Assembly: GCA_020746105.1 (NCBI GenBank)
Contig: CM036618.1
Coordinates: forward strand, 117,443,161 to 117,507,160
DNA: 64,000 nt
DNA from: Trogon surrucura
Taxonomy: Eukaryota > Chordata > Aves > Trogoniformes > Trogonidae
Direction of reading: 5' to 3'
Every line of letters begins with the position of its first letter. The stretch's first letter is position 1. The notes below the pieces were generated by a model. It did not search any database, had not been told where the DNA came from, and was given only the letters and a program-made list of their open reading frames with translations. The translations under genes and the position numbers were made by a program. Positions 28,801 through 40,800 of the stretch are shown one piece after another.

Positions 28801-31800
28801 TCCATATATTTCATAAAAATTTAGCTTTCGTTGTTTTAGAAGACCAAATACTAGCGACACGAGTCTCTCCTGTCAAGAAAAAAAACCCACACAACAAAAC
28901 CAGCAAGGTGAGGACAAGAAACAACTTTAAGAACTTGCACAGCAGTGAGGAAACTCATCTATCAAGCATACGGTGAAGTTTTTAGATCAGTGCAGCGCCT
29001 TGAGACTAACGCCACGCTTTAACAACAGCGAGTTCCCCGTGGCAGTACCAGCTGAGCTCCCTCCTCTCAGACCCTTTCATGGCCGTTCCCCAGTGCTGCT
29101 CACCCACTCGTGCCTGAAAAATGGGTGTTTCCAAAGATCGGTGAGTTTCCTTGCCCTGAGTGAAAATAACACGAAATATAACCGCACCAGCCCAAGTGAG
29201 AGGCTGGCACAGTCAAGCACAGAGGTGGGCAGAAACTCTGGGGCAGAAATGGGAATATTTAAGTGCTGCTGCCGCTCGTTACATGTCACGAAACCCATGG
29301 ATGAAACTGAACAGTCAACAGGCTCTAGCAGGTACTGAAGAACAGTACAGGCAATATCCAGAAAAATCTTTTCCCAGCTAGAGAGCAATCACAATAGCTT
29401 AATTTTCAGATGTTTACAACCTTCAGAAGAATAAGGAATATATCTATATATATATGCTGCAAATGTAGCATGTATTCGGGGCAACCATATGCTTGATACA
29501 AGCACCCATAAATGCAGAGAGAGACAGAATGAGAGCAACATGCAACTACCAGCTTTCACTGCAAAAGTGAAATTTTACAGTCGGGCAGATAGAGTCCATG
29601 CTCTTTTCCACTTCCACATTGAAGTTCGTGAAGTGAACTCGGCATATATTTTATCAGGAAAAAGAGAATCGAGTATTTTGAAAAAATAAAGTTGAACTGG
29701 ATTGCAGTTCCATGAGTTTAATCAGCTACTGAATTTTATCAAGCATGAAAAGAAGGGGTGGGGGGAGGTTTGGATGAGAAGAGAAATGGTATGAAATTAT
29801 AATGTTGCTACGAGCAATCTAGGTGAATTAGTTGGTGCTAATTAAGTGTGTCAGAGATGCAAACATATTCATCAGACAGTTTACTGCAATAACAGACATA
29901 CCTCTTCCAGAATTTGGCAATCATCTTCTAGGGGTCTATTTAAATCACTGCGAGCGTAAGTTGAAAACTCTGCAATCATCATTTTATCTATCAGCTTCTC
30001 CAGTTCACAAAGCTGGGAGCCAAGATGCCTACGAAAAACAGCCAGTGAGAGACGAGCTAAATCATCAACCTGAAAAGGAGTCATTAGTTGACGGGTGACG
30101 AAAATAACCGCCCAGCAGGTAATTTCCACGCAATCAGCACGGGGGGCTCAAAGCTCTCACTTCGTGGAGGCATCATCACCTTGCAACAAAACGCACGGAT
30201 TTGAATACTGATGAAGGGTAAAAATTGGAATTGGGGCTTTTTTGGGGGGAAGGTGCTGAGTACCTCTCTTCCCAGTGAAGGGACCCAGGAAGGAGAACAC
30301 CCCGTGCCCGTCAGCGTAAGGGTGTCACTAACAAGAACACTTCTCTTGCTTGTCCAGCCCTTCAGCTCAGTGCCCACAAGTCAAAGATTTCGGTCACACC
30401 GCTCAGATACATCACACGACGGGATGGCTTTCAGAGAAACACAAGTTTTCTAATGCACCATTTCTATGCTACTCAAGATTAAAAAATATTTTTTCCCCAC
30501 ATATTGGAGATTTCAAACCGCCTTTTACAGAGTGTTGCCATACAAAACCACAGGGGAACTTCTCATACCAGAAATGTCAACCCTTCTCATCTAGTGCAGC
30601 TAGAGAAACTTTTAGCAGGGTAAAATTAAAAACAGGGATTTCAGAGATGCCAAACACGCCAGGCTTTCCAACTTCCACCAACAGCTGGGAGCACCAAATA
30701 TCCGTAAAAATCAAACGGTTTTTTCTTTTTTAAAAATAGACACTTTGTCAATGACAAATTAAAGTTAAAAAAAAAATACAAATGTGATATTTTAGACAAA
30801 CTTGGATACAAATCAGGGAGGATGAACCTGCATAGCTCACTGACTTTAAATCAGTGCTGGTGCAGCTGAACCATTAGCTTGCACAGAGAAGTAAAACTGT
30901 CTTCAGACTCCTTGGTAGGAGCAGATGACTAGGGATGAGCCTACTTTTAAAACTGTTGGTCAAGAATTGGCTGGACAAAACAACAACAGCCTCTAGAAAA
31001 TCCAAGCCAGTTGCATCACGGATATTTCCAAACAAACCTAACAGAAAAAACAGAATATAAAGCTTTGCAATGTCGTGACTGGGGTTGCAAAACTCACGGC
31101 AGGACTAACTCCTCCAACACAAAGGCTCTTACTCAGTAAGCCACAAACGTGTTCTTCGATAAATTATTAGGGAAGAAAGAGATATTACTTAGAAAAATCA
31201 GATACTGATTTACAAGTTAATCTCTTCTTTTAACAAACCAGGTATTTGAATCACTTGACAGCTGCAGCACTCTGGGTCAGAACAAGGCAAGAACATAAAT
31301 TTGGTATATCTTGGAAAACACCAAAGTATTTGTGTATGCCGGCAATTTAGATTTTTTTTTTTTAATCTATTTTTGGAAACACAACACGCTACTGAAGTTT
31401 TATCAAGCTCTCCATCTTTCCACTGCACACTATTCCTCCAGACACGCGACGCACACAGACCACAGAGAGACTTGGGAACAACTGCGCCGAGCTCTGCAAA
31501 CGCACTTGCACCTCTGCCGGGGGGTGATCACTTGGGGTGCATTTAAATCCCTTTTCTGAACCTTTAACATCCAAAGCAGAGGGGACGTTTCTCACTCGCA
31601 TCACCACTTCTAACTCTACCAAAGCAACCGACTAAGCGTTATGCATAGAAATTACTTTTTACAGACAAGACGGATATTTACCTGCAAACACAATCCACAT
31701 TTGACGGGAATTTTAAAATACTGGTGCGTTCCCAGGACCTCACATGCACCGCCCGCAACGACAACAGAACTGCACTCTCTGCTAACGTAGCATATGGGTT

Positions 31801-34800
31801 TCTCGAGCGCAAAACACAACTAATTCTGATTGCTGCTGTCCCAGGGCTGTACCAGTGCACTGGCCATCATCTCAGGTAGATACGAACGTGACTCAGCCAA
31901 GGGTTGTGCACCATAACCAAGTGACTGAGAGTAGGGACAGTGAAGAGAAAAGAACCTGCAGCGAGGTGCCCGAAGATGGACCATCTAACCTAATGAAAAA
32001 AGACTTAACAGCTTCTAACAACTTTCCTCCCAGTACACAGCTCTTTAATTTTTTTTTTTTTATCTATCTGTATTTATTTTAAAAGACTTTTTCTGACACC
32101 TTCTCTGCATAAAATTTGAGTCTTTTTCCACATCAGCTAGAAGAGGAGCCCATCAGAATAGAGGGACAAGAGCACTGACTGTGTAAAGTTCTGAACATTC
32201 ATGTTACAGTCACTGAGCAGCAACCGTGCTTTTATTACACAAGCTGGGAACCACTAGGTTGCAGGAGCCACATAACCTCTAAACAAAACAACCTCCAGCC
32301 CAGCATCAACTCATAAAACTAACTGTACAGTTCCCCAAACGGCTGATGCAAGTTTCAGAGCTGATTTAACATACACCACTTCCAATGGCATCACACCGCA
32401 GTGGCAGCTAAAAGGATTTTGCTGTGTTAATACTTTTGCATATCCCAGAGGACCTTGGCCAGTGCAGCAGCATCTCCCAAGCAGAGCTGGAAGCATCCAC
32501 TGCTGGAAGCAGCCAGCACAGGACTTTGGACTTGCAAAATTCCCATCGCTGCAGCGAATTCAGGTGAAAAAACAGCAGCAACAGCAGCTTGGGCAGCACC
32601 TTCCCCCCGTTTCCTCCCTTCCCAAGTTCAGCAGCTCACAGAACTGGACTTCTCGGATGGAAGGAGAGGAAGCAAACCCTGGCCACCACAAACACAGCCT
32701 TCCACAAGAGCAGACATAGCTAAACATGTCCTGCCTGACCAGTTGCCAAGCTCAGACCGCATTCTGAGCCACGGTTTGACAGCTCTGCCCTGGCTTTTGC
32801 TTGCAAAGCTTCTTCCAGCACAAGCACAGGCTGACCTAGCTGACCCCAGTCACTAAAGAAACGGGCCTGGAGTGGAGCTGCGCAGCAAGAACGGTATCTC
32901 TGGGGTGCTGCAGGCATGAGGATTGCAGATCACCACCTGGAAACCATCTCTCAGCTGCGGGCTGCAAGCCCTGCAACAAGACGAAGTTCCAGCCACTGCT
33001 TGGCTCTCATCTCTGCACCCCTAAAATACCTGTAAACAAGAATGGAATACAAAGCATCTAGATGTTAGAAGTCCATCCCCTCCTAAAAAAAGTTAGCTCT
33101 GGCACATGCATTAGCCACATCGCTTATGCCACACTTACATTTTGTGCCTTTTGTCCTCCAAGAACGAGCAAACAAAGGTAAAACAAACATAATGTACCCG
33201 ACACACTCTAGCTCCACGTGCATTTTATTGATTTCCTAGACGGTTACCTACCGGAAACTGTGAATGCCTTGAAGCTCTTGCTGTAACACCTCCTGTGTTG
33301 TTGCTATTAAGTCCAAAGCTCCAACAAACTCGGAGGTGGATAGCAGCAACTGTACTGTGGGTTGTGTTTGGTGTACGGTAGCCATTAACTTCAGTTTATT
33401 GTACGCTTTTATGCAGTTATTTCTGGTGAGCGACAGTCTTAAAACTCGAAGTGATCCTTCACACATTACTTTATCAATTTGGGAGATTTTCTCTCTCAGT
33501 AATTTTACAGCCTGGGAGGTTTTCCTGAGGTAGTCCTGCAACTCATGCTGAGAGGTCATTGCATGAAAAAACGCTTCTGAGCGCAGAGAAATCTGATGAG
33601 CAATATTGACTTCCACAATATCCAGATAATGGCTCAGCTAGAAATAGAGGGAGGAGAAAAAATTAACAGCATTGTTATGACTTGGCAAGTTTATCACCAT
33701 GCAAATACACTTTTCGGGTATTTGTCTTATTGTATCATGAGGAAATGTTGCTAGTAATTCAAATTCTTTGTCAGAATAGCAAGCAAATAGCTACCCACTG
33801 TAGTCTGATAATTTGTTTTAAAGTGAGCTCAAAAATCACTTCAGAAAGGCTGAGCTGATGCCTTTCCGGCTTGAAAATTACAATGTAGAAGAGCAAATGG
33901 TTTTAAGATACCCAAGTTTTTGTATCACGTGGCTGCACGCTGGCACTGTTGGAATACAGCCATTGACCAGAGGACAACTCTGGCTGCTGGCTTGCAAATA
34001 AGAATAACACACACATGCAAATACACTACGCGCTCGGGGTCACCGACGCTGCTAAAGATACAGCCCGACTACACTTGGTGACATGGCTCTGGAACGGCTC
34101 TGTTCATCTGAAAGCCTGTAGCATCTTCTTTGTAGAAGAATCCTCAGGCTATCTCTGGCTGCAGTTGGGTTTTCTGACAACCAGCTGGAGTTCCTATTAA
34201 GCATATTTCACGTGTGCTGGCGCCTTGGGATTCCCAGAGACACAGCACGCCCACATGTTTAGAACTCAAAATTCAAATTTTCTGTGTCAAACAGTTACCA
34301 GACCACTGGGTTGTCCTGATTATTTGAGCCGTGAAAGCTCTGTGTTCTGGCTTATGCTGAATATGCAAACTCAAAGGACTGAGGTATTAGGATGCTCATC
34401 TGAATGCTAATACTCCGATGACCTGGTTTCTAAGAGATGCCAAGCACTCAAACCTCATACTGAATTTCAAAAGGCCTATCCAGAGGTGGAAAGAAAAATC
34501 AGCTGGAGAACGTTTTCCTCTTACAGTTATTTTCATCCTGCACGTACTTAACGCTGAAGATTTATACATGACACAAACCCATCTTTTTTGCAATATGCTG
34601 TCAAAAACATCCCCACCAACCAGCTGTGACACACCACAGAAAAAGCTGAGACAGGTTGTGACACAGGAATTGGAGAAAGGGCTACGATGACCATTTATTT
34701 GTGTGACTGCACCAACTGGGTGCCCCACGTCGCTTCCCTAGGCTAAGCGAGGTAGAACAAACACCAAAATGATAGCACCACCCTCAAAAAGCTTACAGTC

Positions 34801-37800
34801 CCAAGGTAGGGCGAGACATGGGGGCAGGTAAGGAAGAGAAAAATGTCCGGGGGAAATTGGTCCAAGCAGATCAGCAGCAGACCAAAAGCACTAACAGCCT
34901 ACGTGTGTGTCCTTCAGGCAGGGTTTTCCAAACCCCGCTGACAAACGGTGCCTGGAGCTAAGGGTGATCACGGCAGCACGGCGCTTATCGACACGTGACA
35001 GGCGTAAACCTCGGGCAGCTCAAAGTCTTTGAAAAGCAAACCACAAAATTCGGGCCCGTTTCAGCAATATGAAGCAGTGTAACGATACATCAGGCACGTG
35101 GCTTTGGAGTCAACAGAACTGTTTTATACTATTTAGGTATTTGTGTCACCTCTCCAAAGAGGTGTCGCTCACGGCTACTCAAAGCTTGGTTTTCACTCCC
35201 CTGTGTCAGAGAGGGCTCTGGGTGTCCTCTGCTCAAAGTCCATCTATTGAGTGTCCACCCCACTGCTCACACTGAGTTTAAAGCCTCTGCTTTTTCATCT
35301 TCAGACAGCAACTGCCACAAGAAACTCCAAAGAAGTACTCTTCCAACTTTAGGTTTGGAGGACAACCCGATGAAGGATCAAATCAGCCTCCAGTACAGCT
35401 TGTGTCTTTCCTCCTGACCCAGCAGGAGAGCAGGAAGATTAACTCCTGGAAATTTGGAAACACCTTCCAGAGGATCTCATGACCTTTTCTTAAGGCACTT
35501 CACTAATATTTTTTTTCACTTGTTCTTCCTCCCCCACCCCAGTTCCCAGAAGCTTTAGCTGGTTAAACAAGAGGGAAAATTATGTAGATTTTTCTATAAG
35601 CATTTTATGTGTATTTGTACCACAAAAATTGTTCATTATGTAATTTTCTACAGTATGACTACATAACTAAAAAAAAAAAAAAAAAGGAGTAAAGACTTCT
35701 GTTTCCAATACAAAAGAAACAGCTCTGCTCATCGTGCTCTTTCAATGCACTCAAGTCGCTCATGAAATGCAAAACCAGATCAGTGCAGACTGCATGACAA
35801 TAAAAGGTAAGAGGAAGCTCCTGACACACAAAAAAAATCCCTTAAATTTAGTATTCCTTTCAGCACAGAAACCACAGTGCCTTGAATCTGGCAAAATAGT
35901 CTTAAAGAGCACACAGCCCCCTAGATTTCCCTTTTCATCGCTCTTCTTCCCTAACAAACAGCTCCGGGTCTCTGAAGTTCTCACTGTGTACCTGCTCCAC
36001 TAAGTTCTGGCAGTCACAAAGAGCCAGCTATTATGCCATATACAGATTCTTTTTTTCCAGATTTGACAGACAGATTTATTTAGCAGGCAAAAAAGCTCTC
36101 CTTCAGCAAGACGCTTCCTGTATCGTTTACTAACAACCTGCAGCCTGATGCAGAGTGAGAGACAACAGAGCCCACAAGAGCTATGTCTCAGCACAAAGCA
36201 CAGAACAGCAGCAATGGAGTTTTTTGTAGTAACTAACAGCTGCAACAGGCAACGACATCTTATATCCAGGTTGTACCTTTTCTTGAAGTAGCTTGGAGGA
36301 AGCTGCATCACGATTTCCTTTTCCACCAGCAGTACTAAAATGAGACCACGGTAAAACGGCATTAAACGTTAAGGAATCTTCCAAGGCAAAATCTGGTTTC
36401 ATAAAAATCTGAAATGGAAAAACAAAATAAATAAATGTGCCTCCCTCACTGCTACATTTTCCTCACCAGTTAAACACACCTCCTGTCTCACGAAGCTAAC
36501 AGGGATCTTTTCTGTGGATCTCCAGAAACCAAGTTTTCATTTACCCGGGCGAACAAATTCCTTTCAGACCTTACAAGCAACTTACTTTACACCTTAAAAG
36601 CTTGTGTGATCTTCCTAGAAGTGGAAGATGCAGTTCCAAAATTACACGGGTTATCAAGCACCCAAGACGATCTAAACATCCGGAGTGTGAAAACGTAGGC
36701 AGCAGTAAACCACAGGCAAGCTCTCTACAGGATCAGAGCAAATGCTCTTCACTAGCAGGGGCACCTACTGCTGATCTGCTCCTTCCTGGGGCCACAGCTT
36801 CCACCAGAGTGAGGATCCAGCCAGCTGCCAGGGTGCAGCAAGCGCTGCCTGAGAGGGAACAAAGCCTCGGGCTGATCTCCCTGAGCACAATGCAGCAAAC
36901 GTGCTGGTCACAAAAAGCGGCCGTAACATCTAACATGAACTACACATCACAGAGAACTACTAATTTAAAATTCTCTCCGGTAACGTTATTTTTACTTGAC
37001 AAAACTGGCACAAATCTTGAGCTTCCAGGCAGACAGCAATACCCTTTTCTCTGTATTTATGAAGCATAATTTTAAAAGGGTCAACATAGACCACAGCATC
37101 AGACCACAGGCGTTCTTGTTCCTGGGACTTTAAACACCGCAGTGACAGCTGTAAGTAACAGCCTACACAGCTGGCACCGAAATGCTGACCCGTATTAACA
37201 CTCTGACTTCTTAATGTACCCAGAAAAAAAATATTCAGGCCAAAATGGAATCTGGAGTTGGGTCTTCTGTCAACCTGTCACCAAAAACCCACATCGTATA
37301 CGCTGCAAGCATATATCCAACAGGGCTTTGCTCAAGGATTCAAGGAGTTAAACCTAGCACTAAGTTTACGTCATATCCAAACTTCTACTGCACTCTTCAG
37401 TCTCTCTTCTCTCTTAGAACCTCTGTGTTCTAGAAGGAAAGAGAAACACGGAGGTTCTAGGAGGAATTTGGTTTTGCCCAGCTTTTGCCCAGCTCTGAGG
37501 TTTTAACTACTAAAGATGAAAACATTAATGGCATTTGTATCCTACTTTTAAATAAAAGAAAAATCAAGACCACAGGAAACAACAACAACGCAAGAAAAAG
37601 CAGATTGTTTTTAGTCTTTTTAAGTTCTGAGCACTGCAGTTCCTCTTGAGAATCAGCTCAAGTGATCAGCTTGGACAAGATTTCTACAGAGAAGGGAGTA
37701 TATTTATATATTCAAGACTACACGTGAGAAACCCTTATAAAAGCTTAGCGTGCACAGGAACCATACCTTAGGTACTTGTTCCAGATCCGTCCTCGATTTA

Positions 37801-40800
37801 TCTGAAAACAAACAAAATACAAGCAGTCACTCATGAGCAAACAATGGAAAAACGACGACTGTGAGCAGTGCTAAACCTTATGTGCAAGTTTTTGGTACAA
37901 CACCAGGTTCCCCAGAGTGGGCAGACAGAGAAGAGTGCGTATGAACTGAAGTGAAACGTTCCGAACACAAGAAGGAACTTTTTCACCATGAGAACAACTG
38001 GTGCAGGCTGCCCCCAGGGGCTGGATACTCCCCATCCTTGGAGGTTTTTAAGGCCTGACTGGACAAAGCCCTGAACAGCTTGGCCTGCCCTCCGAGCTGA
38101 GCTGGCTTTGACACAGCAGTTGCAGTGAAGACTTCCTGAAGTCCCTTCCAACCTGGAATATTCTGATCCTCTGAAACTCTCTCTTGGCCTTTGTACCTCA
38201 GGTCTCATGCTCAGAGTAAGCAAAGATGCTCACACTTGGCTGCTTTGACAGGGAAAACGTTAAGTCATGCAAAGCAATCTACTCGGCGCTCATTCCTTAA
38301 CGCGCTGTTCCATCAAGTGGCAAGAACCAGTGAAAGGTCCCTCTAACATCACACCAGTTTTAACGCTGCAGGTCGAGACTGTCCACATAATCCCTTCAGC
38401 ACAGCACTCAGAGGACGGATGCACAAAGCCCGGCCAGAAGGATGAACAAGGGCTCAAGGCAGAGTCCCGAGCACACTGAGCAAGTAGCGCCGAAGCAGCC
38501 CTGCCCTTGAAGTAAGCTGACCTGACAGTTACACAGGGTGAGAAAGGTTAGCTGGGAAGAGAGGTGTGGTGGTGTACCCAGCAGGACTTGAGGAAAAGGC
38601 AAATTTAGACTGGGTTGCACTAGGCAGAGCATTGCCGGCAGGCTGAGGGAAGCTGTTCCTCCCTCTCCACTCAGCACTGGTCAGACATCCTGAGCAGTGT
38701 GCTCAGTCCCCAGCGCCCCAGTACCCGACAGGCAGACACACTGGAGTGAGTGCAGCGAAGGGTCACAAAGATGATTTACAGACCAGGGCATTTTTCATAG
38801 GAGGAGAGGGTGAGAGAGCTGAGACTGTTCAGCCTGGAAAAGCTCAGGGTGATCTCATCAATGATTTTAAACATCTTAGGGTGTCAAGAAGACAGAAGGG
38901 GTTGTTCTCAGCGGTGCCCACTGACAGGACAAGAAGCAATGAGCAGAAACCAATTCATGAGAAATTCCATCTGATCAGAAGGAAACAGTTTTACTGTGCA
39001 GGTGGTGAAACACAGAATCTTAGAGGTTGGAAGGGACCTTAAAGATCATCTAGTCCAACCCCCTGCCAGAGCAGGATCACCTACAGCAGAGCGCACAGGA
39101 ACGCGTCCAGGCGGGTTTCGAATCCCTCCAAAGAAGGAGATTCCACAACCTCCCTGGGCAGCCTGGGCCAGGGCTCTGTCACCCTCACAGTAAAAAAGTT
39201 TTTCCTCATATTTTTATGGAACCTCCTGTGTTCCAGCTTACATCCATTGCCCCTTGTCTTGTCAGTGGACGCCGCTGAAAAGAGCCTGGCTCCATCCTCC
39301 TGACACTCCCCCTTGACATATTTATAAACATGAATGAGGTCACCCCTCAGCCTCCTCTTCTCCAAGCTAAAGAGCCCCAGCTCCTTCAGCCTTTCCTCAC
39401 CAGGGAGATGTTCCACTCCCTTCACCATCTTTGTGGCTGCACTGGACTCTCTCCAGCAGCTCCCTGTCCTTCTTGAACTGAGGGGCCCAGAACCGGACAC
39501 AATATTCCAGAAAACTGAACAACTGAACAACTGAACAACCCAAAACAGGTTGCCCAGAGAGGTCGTGCAACCTCCATCCATGGATAACCTCAAACCCCAG
39601 CCAGACACTGTCTGTCCTCCCACAGGTGACCCTGTTCGACCAGGTGGTTTGGACCAGACCATCCTGAGATGTCACCTCCCACCTCGGCCATGCCGTGATC
39701 CTCATGGCGGACAGGAGTGGCCCAGCACTGCCACTGCCACTCTTCACTGCAAAGTCACCAGCGCTAGAATTTTGATGCAACCGTTTCTACGGATCTTAAA
39801 TAACAGGAAGCTGAAGAAAACACTGCTGGGGCCATAACGACCTGCAAACATGCCCAGCAAAGGCTCGAGAGCAGGGATCACGAGCATTTTGACCTATAAA
39901 ATACCAACAGTGGTCACGAATACTTTAGTCAACCATGTCTGGTTTTCAATTATTGTTAGAAAGAAAGCAGCAGCAGTTATTATTCACAGGAAGCCCTCAA
40001 GATGATGAGTGATACAAAAAGAAACTACTTTTTAACAACTAAAGGAAGGCTCTGACTGTACCATGGGTATGTAATAGAGTCCCATCGAAGGTATCTTTAG
40101 GAATACAAATATTCTTGCATCTTTCATGAACCTTCTCTCTCTGCAAAACAGAAAATATATTCAAGAATTATTCTGAGGCTTTAAAAAAAATAAATCTTTT
40201 TCTTCGAAACAGAACATTCAGAATGATTTCAGTGAAACGTAACTCTGTTACGCCAAATGATTCTGACAGTTTCACAATGGCATTTTTTTTCTCTTAAAAG
40301 CTAATTGATGTTTGCCCAGGTGAACGCTACCAAAAATTCAGACATTGTTTTTAATTCTGTATCTTTACAACTCAAGAGACAACAAACGCAAAAGTTATTG
40401 AAGAGGTACAAGACCTTCTCTACACCAGATATAACCACAGATCAATTTTAATTACATATCCAAACATGCATTTGCTGTCTAACCCAGAAATCACACTAAC
40501 ACAAGACGAATGCTTTTTCATTGCTAAATTAAATTGGATCAAGGTAGAAATTGCTTCCACGTCTAACTAATGAGTGTCTGGTTGAAACCACGTATCTTGC
40601 TTCACCGTGTTGAGCTCCAAATTCTATCTACAGGTGTAAACACCCCCAGAGACCATAGATGTAAGAAATTATGTTTTTAAAGAACGCCGACGGTAGCTAG
40701 ATCTCTGCTAGCAGCTGCATCACGGGTGAGCTGCCTCTTCCCAAAGTCCTCTTTCACTTAGCAGTCACTGCATTACCTGCTAATTTTAACAGATGAGCTC

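Noticed and set aside
39081-39780. Minus-strand frames of 127-193 codons
   Set aside because: They cross the junction of two CR1 fragments, in a section of CR1 that lies near the 3' UTR. No host gene is indicated.
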